A stretch of DNA of 64,000 nucleotides from the NCBI GenBank assembly GCA_022560025.1, contig JAFISE010000022.1, forward strand, positions 62,001-126,000, in the 5' to 3' direction. The notes under the pieces are model-generated. The model did not search any database, had not been told where the DNA came from, and was given only the letters and a program-made list of their open reading frames with translations. This document shows, piece after piece, positions 35,403 to 45,358 of this stretch (positions are counted from its first letter, which is position 1; every line of letters starts with the position of its first letter). Origin of the DNA: Stagonosporopsis chrysanthemi. Lineage: Eukaryota; Ascomycota; Dothideomycetes; Pleosporales; Didymellaceae. Both the position numbers and the translations under genes were made by a program.

Positions 35403-37356
35403 ATGACGCAGCCCGTGACGTCGTTCTACCCCATTTTCGCATCCAAGTCTGACGGCCTTGACGTCGTCAACCAGAAAGGCGCCGTCGTGAGAAATGGCCC
35501 AACGCAGGAGCAGCTCGACCGGTCGCCGAACGCCTCTGGACAATGCGACTACTACCGCCTGATCGAGAAGGACGACCCCAAGCACATCGATTGGAGGAAG
35601 AAACTGGGCGGCATGCTGTTGCGCGAGATTGGCGGCAAGCAGCACGAAGGTGAGAGAACTGGGCGCCTGTCTGGTTCGGCCTGGGCTAATAGGAGCAGAC
35701 AAATGGCAGCAATGCCTACTCTGGGAGTTCCCTGACAATTACAAACTATACGAGCACATCAAGACCAAGGCAGATGGTCAGGCAAAAACAAGCAAGAACC
35801 ACTCTGGCGGCGGCCACGACCGACAGGATGCATACCTGTACGGCTACCCCAAAGGCCCACGAAAGCGCTTTAGGAGCCCTGTCGAATTCTTCCCACATCT
35901 GCTCTGGCTATGCACCGACGAAAATAGCGACATGCAGAATTGCACCTGCAAGATGTGCTCGCCTGTGCAGCTCGAGGTCGAAAAACCTGCAATTAAAGCG
36001 GAGGTCAAACCTGAGCCCAAGAAGGAGAACGGCGGCATGCAAGTGATTGGACGCAACCCTGTTGTGCAGATTCCTGCACGTCGCCCTTCAAACCCTCCAC
36101 CAATTCCCAGCCCAATTACGAAACCAGCCACACCAGCTACCACAGGCGCACCGCAAATCAGAGTGCCGCCTCCAATGCAAGCGACTCCACTACCAGACCC
36201 TCGCTCGGTTGATCAACAGGTTGATAGTCTTTACCACAAATTCATGAGTCGGCCAGGCGAGGTCGTATGGTACTTCAGACCAAAGACTGGAGCATGGGGA
36301 CTCGGTGTGGCCATCCGAAGATGGCTAGATAAGGCTTCTGGTGGGAAGTCCTACCTGATACAGCCACTGTCTCATCCACATGAGATCTCAGCCCCAGAGC
36401 TCGTCACCACAGAAAACCAGATGAAGCCATGGCTTGCTTGGTCCGCGCCTAACTATACATACTCCTATCTACAACAACATCCCACCATTCCGTTTGAAAA
36501 GGTCGATTGGCAGGGTCTGATTGCTGGAAGATACGGGCAAGACGGTGTTGCAGGCGTCGATGCCTCTATCATGGCAGCCAAAGCTGTTGACACCACATAC
36601 ACCCTCTTTGAACTTCTGAAGAAGACCACCAGTGACGGCGTCCAAGACGCACATTACAACGGGTTGTTCTTAGGAGCTGAGAAGATCTGGAGAGGTGATG
36701 TTGTACGTCTGCGCATAGGTCGAGACGTCGATGTCATGGTCGTGACCGACATAATCGAACGACACTCGCAACAGACTACTGGACAGACAGCCTCTAACTT
36801 GCTTGTCACCGGTGACATGTACAGCTATACTACCACTCCTACCTCCGATTCTTCCCAGCTACCAGAGCCTCCAAAGAATACCAATCTCCCGAGCCGCCTA
36901 CGCGAGGACATGGCCTGGCGCAACCAGCTCCTTGTTCCACACGCCCGTACGTTTGCCTACTGGAAGCTCTCCACGCCAAACGCGCGTTTTGACGTCGCCG
37001 AGATCAAAGGTAGGTGGTACGAGACAGCCCTCGTCTTCCAGGACGAGTTCACGAAATCGGTCAAGACCAACGAAGCCGGTAACGGAGTCTGGATGAATGC
37101 GCGTGGCGACGCTACACGGGTTGGTAGGATGACCGGTGTATCTATGCCGCAGCGTATACAAGCATTTGGACGCGCGGTGCCCGAAGGCACACAATTTGTT
37201 GATGGAATTGAGGCGCCGGAGCAGGCGCCGCCCGCACAGGACGTCAGTATGACCTTGGGTGGACACGCCGACGTGTTCACAGATCTGATGGATTTTGATC
37301 ATTTGGGCGAAGGCGCTGGGCAAGCATATGACTTCAACTTCTTGGACCCGGCATGA
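35403..37356 (+). CDS. Clr2-like transcriptional silencing factor
   Basis: Resembles Clr2, a subunit of the SHREC histone deacetylase/remodeller complex that silences heterochromatin in fission yeast. Exons 35403-35649 and 35699-37356 give 634 aa. The ATG at 35403 is the first; the open frame upstream begins only at GTG. The N-terminal domain (about 1-190) has the Clr2 pattern YYRLIEKDD, HIDWRKKLGGML, WQQCLLWEFPD and KRFRSPVEFFPHLLWL, followed by a CTCKMC cysteine cluster. A Pro-rich linker spans about 190-280. The second domain, starting around PGEVVWYFRPKTGAWGLG, matches the central Clr2 domain. It carries no enzyme motif and is expected to act as a scaffold. Divergent pairing with a SNF2 remodeller hints at joint function; no direct evidence. 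Confidence 0.82.
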
Positions 37357-37798
37357 GGATGCACGGGCCCTCCTTCCACGGCATACCAAAGGCGTTTGGG
37401 AGTTTCAGCCGACTGGTGGATGCATACACAACCGACGTAGGCTAGATAGATGCTTGCCGATTTGCACCACTTGCAAGGATATTTAGATGGATATACCCAC
37501 AATCTAAGACCGACACTGCAACCTCACTATCCTTGGAATCTCACATATCGAACATCACCTTGTAGCGGCTTGAACAGAATAAGCCGGTCCTTCGTCGCTA
37601 GCAACTTTCTCATTGTTTTAGCACGAATCGTTGGCCAGAGCGCTATCCATTGTCTCGGCTTGCGGTACGCTTCCTGCTAGTGTACAGTGGGGGCTCTTCT
37701 CTGCTGATTAGCATTGGTAGTATCACGTGGCTAACCTGCTGGCGAGTGCTCCAGAGTCAAGGTCCCAATGCATGCCGTTAGTCATCCTCATACATCTA
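37357..37798. other. Intergenic up to the transposon
   Basis: Downstream region of the Clr2-like gene. No gene seen. It ends with the TA (37797-37798) that forms the left target-site duplication of the pogo-like element. Confidence 0.6.
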
Positions 37799-37857
37799 AC
37801 GTGTTCTATCAGTAAGCTGGCCACATCAGTATCCTGGCCACCCCACTAAAACGCGCT
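37799..37857. repeat. Left terminal inverted repeat
   Basis: 59 bp starting ACGTGTTCTATCAGTAAGCT; perfect reverse complement of 39570-39628. Confidence 0.97.
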
Positions 37858-37923
37858 TTACTTGCCGTGCAACTGCTCTACAACCGCATAGTCAAATTAT
37901 GTGAGATTTTGAAGCAAGATAGA

Positions 37924-39546
37924 TTAGACAGCTCTACATTGAGTCCTATTGTGACCTTGCACGTGGCATTTGCTACACGTTAGTGGTGCTCGCTGACGTC
38001 GTGGGGCAGCGTTAACCTGGGCCTCCTCTTCAACCACATTATTAGCCTGTGAGACTAGTAACTGAGCTTCCTCAACCTGTAGAGCTCCCCCACGTGATAT
38101 ATACTGTCTACGCTTTTGACGCTTACGTTGCTGGCGTTGATTTGAAGCACGTAGCTTTGTATTCTCTTGAGCTAGGATTGTTGCTGATTGCATAGCAAGC
38201 TGACAACCCTTAACAAGCTGAGAGATAGCTTGACTAGTTGGACTCTGTGACTGACGCTTAAGGAGATCTTGTACAAGGCGAGCCTGCTGCTGGAGCTGAT
38301 CAACTGTACGAGGCGTCTCTGCTATCTATGGCGCTCTATCTAATGCTGTCCTAGGTGGTGATGGTGTCCTAACTATAGTAAGGCATGTTAGGACACGCTC
38401 TGGATTAAATTGGATAAGACCTGTAGCTTGAAACCTAGCCTTGATATTGCTCTCTGATAGAGCAATTGGTCCAATCCTTAGGTATATCCATAGGAAGTCA
38501 AGCTTGTCAACATGGAAGATGCTCTGGCGGGCAAGCTTAGACACCTCATGTCTATACAACATTTTAAGAGGAGAGTAGCAGCTAACGTCAAGTGGCTGGA
38601 GAAGGTGTGAGGTGTGAGGAGGCATACAGAGAGTGATAATCAGGTTGTCTGCACAGTACTGATCAAACTTAGGTGTAGCGTGGCTGCTGTGACTGTCAAG
38701 AATGAGTAGCCAACGAGCACCTAATGAGCGAGTCTGTGTGTGCCTGTTGAAGTGCTTTACCTAATCAAGGCCTAGCTCATCTGTTGTCCAGCCGTTGTCA
38801 CTAACAGCAACAGTCCAGTCAAGTGGGAGGTCTTGATACCAGCTGGCCTAGTAGAGCTTCCCTGCCAGTATAAGGAAGGGTGGGATAGACCAACCTGACG
38901 CGTTGGTACACTTAATTGTCGTCACCCACTCGCGATTGCCTAGCTGAACGACAGTAGCGCGACCAACTATGTCAGAGCTAGTGACTACCTTTGACGTTGA
39001 GGCCACCCCTATCATGAACCTAGTCTCATCAAAGTTGTAGACGTCCTTATCAGGTATCCCATATATGACGCGTGTCTCCTCTACCAGCCTAAACCACGCG
39101 CTAATCCTGACAGGGTCTTCACAGCGTGCCCTCTGAGAGTGGAATTTCCTACTCTATTTTGTCTGAAGCTCTGGCTGGCGGTTAATAAAGCGTGACACCC
39201 AGCACTTGCTAATAGGTGGGGGAGGAGGATCTTGGCTGCGGCTAGTAAGTAGCGCGTCTGCTATACGTCGTACGTCAATGATATAGGGTGGAAACCCGCG
39301 ACAGTCAAGGTCTAAGATCCACTGAATAAGGGACTGCTCTTTAACAGGGCTAAGCTTTTGGTTGACATGCGTTGCCTCGTGTTTAGGGAGGATACCTTAA
39401 AGGCGCGTCTGAAGAGTTGATCGTGGGACATTGTAAGCCCTTGCAAGGGCACGGAGGGACTGAGAAGGTCTATTCTGAAAAGATATAATAGCAAGGTCTA
39501 ATCTGCCTTCTTGAGAAGGCTGTACAGGCTGTTGGTGTGGTATCAT
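37924..39546 (-). pseudogene. Pogo-family transposase with five nonsense codons
   Basis: One uninterrupted reading phase from ATG at 39546 to the terminal stop at 37924 (540 codons), broken only by in-frame stops at 39399-39397 (TAA), 39156-39154, 38850-38848, 38763-38761 and 38328-38326 (all TAG). Order of parts: an N-terminal helix-turn-helix (SLRALARAYNVPRSTLQTRL), a CENP-B-type second DNA-binding region (QSLIQWILDLDCRGFPP), and the DDE catalytic core with Asp in VYNFDETRF, Asp in LLILDSHSSH and Asp in LLQPLDVSCYSPLK. A C-terminal CCHC zinc knuckle (CSKCHVQGHNRTQC) follows. The stops sit where Gln or Trp codons are expected, as CpA-to-TpA transitions on either strand would produce. Confidence 0.93.
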
Positions 39547-39569
39547 GGTTGATGGGATGAGACGCGTTG

Positions 39570-39628
39570 AGCGCGTTTTAGTGGGGTGGCCAGGATACTG
39601 ATGTGGCCAGCTTACTGATAGAACACGT
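39570..39628. repeat. Right terminal inverted repeat
   Basis: 59 bp, perfect reverse complement of 37799-37857; the match ends after the GCGCGT-type inner boundary. Confidence 0.97.
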
Positions 39629-39979
39629 TACCGAACATTTGCATCGGCGTCACACTCGGCCTTGTTCGCACGAGCTAACTACCAGGCTGAGGGAGACTAG
39701 TAGATGAAAATTGTTGAAGGAGTGCAAGGTCCGGGATGGGCATGGCTCGCACGCAGGTACATGCATGGCTGGCCTTACCCGAAGATAATCCTACGCGCTT
39801 ACACACAGGCTCTCATACGTCAGAACACTAAAGGTCTAAACACATGGAGCTACGCCAATGTAGCATCGCTTCTGAATTGGGAGCGACTTATTTCTCACCC
39901 GCAACCTCAATTGTATAATCCTGTGATTCCCGCCTCCTGCATCCGCGTTCATTGCTTCCCACCACAACACATATGCGCA
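39629..39979. other. Intergenic right of the transposon
   Basis: Promoter side of the membrane protein gene. An open frame continues upstream of 39980 to an ATG at 39704, but that stretch looks like non-coding sequence and starts 75 bp from the transposon end. Confidence 0.45.
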
Positions 39980-40798
39980 ATGCAGACCTCATACAAAGAC
40001 ACGCATCACAGCGATCTCCCAGAGACTGTATATGACTCTGAGATTGTAACACACAAATATTCCGTTCCTGAACATTCAACACCTGCACCGCACTATGCCG
40101 CATCGCCCGCAACCAATTACAAAGAGACCGTACAGCCAACAAGCAAGCGAACACGCCTCACTAGCTGGCCCTTCCTGATCCTCTATGGACTGATACTCGC
40201 CATAATCGCCGGAGTGGTAGGAGGCTTCATCGGCAAAACCATCGAGCGCAACAACAGCAAAAGCAACAGCAACAACAACAACGCCGCCTCCATCAACGAA
40301 TCCTGTGCAACCCCAACAGCGTCACTCCCAGCCCCATCTGCTCCAGCTTCGTCTGCATCCACCCCCTCTCCATCCGCCACCTCAACCTCCCCAACCTCAA
40401 CATTCATCCGCACCCTCGCCCAACCAACCACCGGCTGCACATCCCTCACCACCTACAACTCCTTCAAAGCGCGCACGTCCATCCGCTCGGTACAGTACAC
40501 CACCCTCTGCAACCAAGGCTGGTACAACGACGACCTGATCAATCTCTCCGTCGCCACGGTCAGCGACTGCGTCGAGTCATGCGTCATCTACAACGAACGC
40601 AAGGCGAGCGGCGACAAGGCGTGTGTTGGCGGGGGTTATGTCCCCGTGTGGTGGAACCAGACGCAGTCAGGGGCCGAGGGCGGGATGGGGTTTAATTGCT
40701 TTTTGAAGACGAGTACGGCGGGGGTTGCGAGGAATGAGAGGGCGTTTGAGGTTGTGGCGTTGTGTGTGGATGGGAATTGTGATGGGATTGCGGGGTAG
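39980..40798 (+). CDS. Single-pass membrane protein with Ser/Thr/Pro stalk and Cys-containing ectodomain
   Basis: 272 aa, one exon. I chose the ATG at 39980 (MQTSYKDTHH); an ATG at 39704 in the same frame would add 92 residues of unconvincing sequence. The cytoplasmic head (1-62) is rich in Tyr, His and Pro. One transmembrane helix lies at about 63-85 (WPFLILYGLILAIIAGVVGG), followed by Arg/Asn. Next comes a mucin-like Ser/Thr/Pro/Ala stalk (about 105-145). The ectodomain has about eight cysteines (CTSL, LCNQGW, DCVESCVIY, ACVGGGY, CFLK, LCVDGNCDG) and aromatic spacing like small PAN/apple-type or fungal cell-wall sensor ectodomains. The family is not recognised with certainty. A type II or III topology with an extracellular C-terminus is expected because no signal peptide is visible. 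Confidence 0.72.
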   Translation: MQTSYKDTHHSDLPETVYDSEIVTHKYSVPEHSTPAPHYAASPATNYKETVQPTSKRTRLTSWPFLILYGLILAIIAGVVGGFIGKTIERNNSKSNSNNNNAASINESCATPTASLPAPSAPASSASTPSPSATSTSPTSTFIRTLAQPTTGCTSLTTYNSFKARTSIRSVQYTTLCNQGWYNDDLINLSVATVSDCVESCVIYNERKASGDKACVGGGYVPVWWNQTQSGAEGGMGFNCFLKTSTAGVARNERAFEVVALCVDGNCDGIAG

Positions 40799-41247
40799 CT
40801 GGGGTGGGAGTGTATAAGCATTGTGCAGTAATATTGTAGCATTTAATGGAATGATTGCGAATGCGCGGAATAGCTTGATGGGTGGTGTCCTGATTATGTG
40901 TATTAGTGATAGGCAAGATGTATGGACGCCCTCTGACCTGGTACACTACTTCAAGGGCCGCTCCTGATTGGCTGACCGTTGCTTACAACCAATCAGAAGC
41001 AATCTGCAGCCTAGCGTTCCACGCTTAGAGGGGTCAGTACATTTTGCTGGTTATTGTAGTGCCTGAGATTTAGACAGACAGAACTAGTCTTTCACTTGCC
41101 ATTCTTTGGCTTGCCAGAAGACTAGATCGTAGAACCAAGATCGTTATCTTGCGCCATCAACGAGTATGCTAGAAAGAACTGAAAGACAAAGCGGGCAAGC
41201 AAGGGACGGCTCAACACGTATCTTTTGTCTTGTATACACCGCAAAGC
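40799..41247. other. Intergenic between convergent genes
   Basis: Holds the 3' ends of the membrane protein and the OPT transporter. No gene seen. Confidence 0.6.
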
Positions 41248-43730
41248 CTACTTCGAGGCAACGCCAGTGCCACAATAATCGGCATACTGCGCTGAACTGG
41301 ACTTCGGATTACCCCACCAGGTAGGGAAGTTCACGTCGTGTCCGCTTCCGCCATTGACAACAAATGTCAGAATGAACATCATGACCTTGGCGCCAGCATC
41401 AAAACCACCGCCCAGGATGTAGTTGTATCTCCCAAACCAAGCTGGATGTCGCAGGCGCATCCACCATTGCGACCACAGACCGGTAGCAATCTGTGACCAG
41501 ATTACTGATGTGGTTCCTGTGGTGGTCGCGGATGCGTTGTGGAAGATAACGGGGGACACGAGCTTCTTCACATCCCAGCCGTAGATTGTCGGCCATCTTC
41601 GAGCAGCAAGCCAATGAATGACGGGAATTGCGGCGCCGATCAAGATTGACAGTGGAATCCACCCGTAGCCATCCGAGCCAAAGCCATAGATGTATTTTGC
41701 AAGCGACCAGGTGACTGCGGTTGTGTTTAGCGACTGGATCTTCTGTCCACTCCAGACTTGGTTGCCGATAGGATCAAGGAGAATGTCTCTTTTATTGGTC
41801 ACGATTGAGTCCATGATGACGTAGTTGAGAGCTGTGCCGAGCAGACTACCGTAAGTTTGCAGAAGGAACATAGTCCTCCAAGGAATCTTGAGATATTGAG
41901 CCATCTGGATTTAATGTTAGGGATCTGGTTGTAAGCATGAGAAATGTTCACGACGCACCTTCATATCGGTCGCTAAGAAGACTGACAAGACTGTAACCTC
42001 GTGACTGAACATGGAGAAGTACAGGTTACCCACGGGCTTTCCAGGTTGTAGAACACCACACAGCATCTTTGAGAGGTTGTTGGTTGAGATACTAGTCCCC
42101 AACAGACCGTACAAACAGAGCGAAAATGGAGCAACGATGCAGCCAAGGAGAATAGCAACAACGTACGCCCACGGATCAAGGGTACTATGGCCGACATATA
42201 TGGAAGCGAGGCCCAGGAAGAAGCCAACGAGCAGAACCGCGACATACCACCACATTGGCACGTCTTTGTAGTTCTGCTCCATGACCTTGTAATGAGGATC
42301 AGTTTGTTCCTTTTTCCAGGCCTGCAGTAGCGCTTGCTTGATTTTGGGTCCATGGAAAAGGCCGATATGCATGAACAAGCCTCCGATAGCAGCCATGGCA
42401 GCCATATTCGCCCAGACGTTGGTAGCTGTTAACCGCGGAAGGCCGTGAATCGCCAACTGTTCCGTGTCAAGTATTGCGGTTCTGCCAAATACTGCAGTCT
42501 GATTGTACACCTTGCCTGTGTTTGCATCAAACATTGCCGTAGACATGAACGGGTATTTCTTTGCGCCCCAAGCGCCACCGTAATAAAGGCCAAAGCACAT
42601 GATGTAAGACAAGACAATGCCAGCCCAGCTGTTTGCCTGTTGTATTAGTGGCAGCGACATGTACTTTGAGGTGATGTACTGCCAGTCGAAGGAGAAATTG
42701 AAAAGCCCTTGGCCCTCATTCGAAGAGATGCCACCGAATATGGTCATCAGCACCCGTCGTGTTGGTGGCTTCGCCTTTATGGAAGCCAGGCATGGTATGC
42801 TGACTCCGTTGAACCAAGGCCAGATGTACGATGCGATTGGCTCCCAGAAGAACATTACAACGGAAGAAATGCCGAAAACACGCAGACGGTCTTGGTTGGC
42901 GCCTTTAGGTTCGCGATGGAAGGTCTGATAGATGGAGATCATTGGCAAACATTGCCACCACACCATCTCACTAGCTAGATTACAGTCAGTCTGTGTTATC
43001 GAGAAGCTAGAGAAGTGTACTCACGATGGACGATGACAGAGCGCAAAAGGCCGACCAAACCGTATCCAAAGATAGAAGCCGAAAAGATTGTCAAGATGGC
43101 CATTGCAGCTGACGTTTCTCGATTGTAGAATAGCCGCTCAGCACCAAAAACTTGCACAATGGCCGCGCCGTTACCGCTACTGGTCGACAAAATTGAAGAG
43201 ACCGCATGCTCCTTCAGGCCAAAATGACCAGGATTGATAAAATGCACAATGGGCCCCAGCCATGCAGCCTGTCGTGGTAAGAACTTGTGGACATGTTCGC
43301 GGCGAGGCAATGCCTTCGACCATGCTAAGCCAATGACATACGCCATCAAGCACAAGAAGACTGATGCAAAGGAGACATCGACTGGCTTGTAGAAGTAAAT
43401 TTGGTTAATGCAAGCAGCTAAAGCGGTGAGTCCGGAGCCGATGATGAATGATCGAAACGTGAGGGCTGGGTCGTGGTCATCCTGAGTGCTGACCACGTAG
43501 CGCGCAACGTCGTTTCCGTCCTTGATGATCACGGCACCTCGAACGAGTTCCGTGTCCGCCTCGTCGACTCCTGTCTTGCCTCCTTTTGTTGTCAGCCCTT
43601 GGTCAGATGTATCATCCTCAACATCCACGGTCGTGATGTCCTTCGCAGGAGCTATCGGCGGGAGGGGTTGGTCTTCAGCGAGAGTTGTCGTCTGCTCCCG
43701 CTGAACCTGTCTAGCACCAGATGCATCCAT
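41248..43730 (-). CDS. OPT-family oligopeptide transporter
   Basis: Proton-coupled importer of small peptides or glutathione in a cell membrane. Exons 43730-43025, 42974-41959 and 41904-41248 give 792 aa, normal for fungal OPTs. The N-terminal about 90 residues are hydrophilic and cytosolic. Many hydrophobic segments follow. The family motif is NPGHFGLKEH (from 166), where NPGPFNxKEH is usual, so the Pro and Asn positions differ. Other family landmarks are HPSEMVWW (restored by splicing), SYIWPWFNGVSIPC, GLFNFSFDWQYI and, near the C-terminus, WWMRLRHPAWFGRYNYILGGGFDAG. The C-terminus ends YCGTGVASK. Substrate unknown. Upstream of the gene is a 1.6-kb gap. Confidence 0.93.
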
Positions 43731-45358
43731 CTCCTGTGTCTAGTTGAAAAATGCCCTGCAAATCCTGGTAGGCCGGTACGTTCGAGCGACGTGACAACTC
43801 TCTGTGCGGAGTTGATTCTCACGACGAGAAAATGAGAATGGCTATTTATGATAGCTGACCGTCAAGCTTCTCTCCACAACAGCCGTTCTGCATCTTATAT
43901 GTTTCGTCGTCGTGCTTGGCCATCAGAACGGACTGAGTTTTTTGCCTACATGATTCAGGATGCATGGAAATGGTCTTCCGGACAGCGTTATCCGAGTTAT
44001 CATTGCTCCTGATATCGGTATCGGAGTTGAACAATAATAACGTGCTGATAGCGTGCTAATCAGGCCAGACGCATTGCGATCCCACCTTCCGGCAATCATT
44101 CGCTGGAGCGGCGGACGCCAAACCCGCCATAGTTAGAACCACCAGGGATCATCCGCTCGAGGGATGGAAGTTCACAAAAATCAAGCGCGAATCTTCTGCT
44201 GATGGATGCCGATACGGATGTTGTGCTTTGATAAAAGATGACAACATTCGCTTGGCTCGGCGCTTCCCCACTTTCCCAGCCTTGCAGCCTCGAGCTTCGC
44301 CTGTTGAGGAGGCTCCCTACTCTCGCATCACACCGAAGAATAGCTCGGAGAAGAGCAATCCGACTCTACGGAGATGTATCGTGTCATCTCAACACGTCTG
44401 TTGGACAAAGGTACTGCGAGCCGGACAGCAACGGCTCGTGTCTTGAGGCTGGGACAGAATTTTCTGACCAGAGACTACTCTACAAGCATGCGCCCAGAGA
44501 AGCATCGTAGATTCCGATTCTTCTGAAAGTAAGGCTTCCCGACCAGTTGGCTTCGACCATACGGTTACGTCGTTAATGTGGTTGTACTGAAACTATTCTG
44601 CCTTCTGTCGGAGCAACGAGAAAGTACGGCTGATCAAGAATCTTGCGTCAGCTGCGTCCTGCCTGTGGAAGGGTCTTTATTGTGTTACAGTATAAACAAA
44701 GGCTGATTACGGCTACCACTCTCGTCGCCTTCGAAAGCGAGAGATCAGCGAGACTGTATCTAGACATAAGGGAATATTCCCGCTGCAAAAAACTAAGCAT
44801 GGTCAGGTGTAGCTTCATGTTGGCTAATTCAGCAGCTGACAACCACCGGATGCCGCTTTGCCTCTTCAGATAGTTGCGAGACTCGTGCATCGGAGTTCGA
44901 ATAAGCTCACACCATGTAGTGACAGAGTGTAGACATAGTCATAGGTATAAGCTGCAAAGACAGATACCTTTAAGGCGCTGGTCATCGCTTGTCGAGGCCG
45001 CTAATGAAGAGCGATTTGGAAGGTATACATGTTACATTTAGACATAAGCCTCCGAGCATTGTAAATCTGGCTCATGTGGCTGCTGGATAATTAAGTCGTC
45101 CGCGTAACGGTGGATGTTCAGGCTCTGCAAGGGGCACGATAGAGGACACAAATGCCAAGGTCGATGCTCAACCGTAGAGAATTATTAAGAACAGTTCATT
45201 AGTGTATGCCAAACTCTGATCTTGGTGCTAAAGTTGCGAAATGTGTTGGTTAACGACAATGAGGTGCAGCGGCCTCAATTGATGTGCATTCAACCTCCTG
45301 CAGCTCCACGCGTGGTTTTCTATCTTCCTTCTCGTCCTCCGAGATAGAAACTCGACAT
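43731..45358. other. Intergenic, no gene seen
   Basis: 1.6 kb containing the OPT promoter and the region beyond the 3' end of the STAND gene. Short frames near 44.2-44.9 kb on both strands have no family resemblance. Confidence 0.55.

Larger units (their letters stand above)
37799..39628 (-). mobile_element. Complete pogo/Fot1-like DNA transposon, 1830 bp, inactivated
   Basis: Bounded by 59-bp terminal inverted repeats identical at every position and flanked on both sides by TA (37797-37798 and 39629-39630), the target duplication of the Tc1/mariner-pogo group. Length, repeat length and the single long transposase frame fit fungal Fot1/Pot2-type elements. The transposase has five in-frame stops, so the copy cannot mobilise itself. 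Intact ends mean a transposase supplied by another copy could still recognise it. It lies between the Clr2-like gene and a membrane protein gene. Confidence 0.95.
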
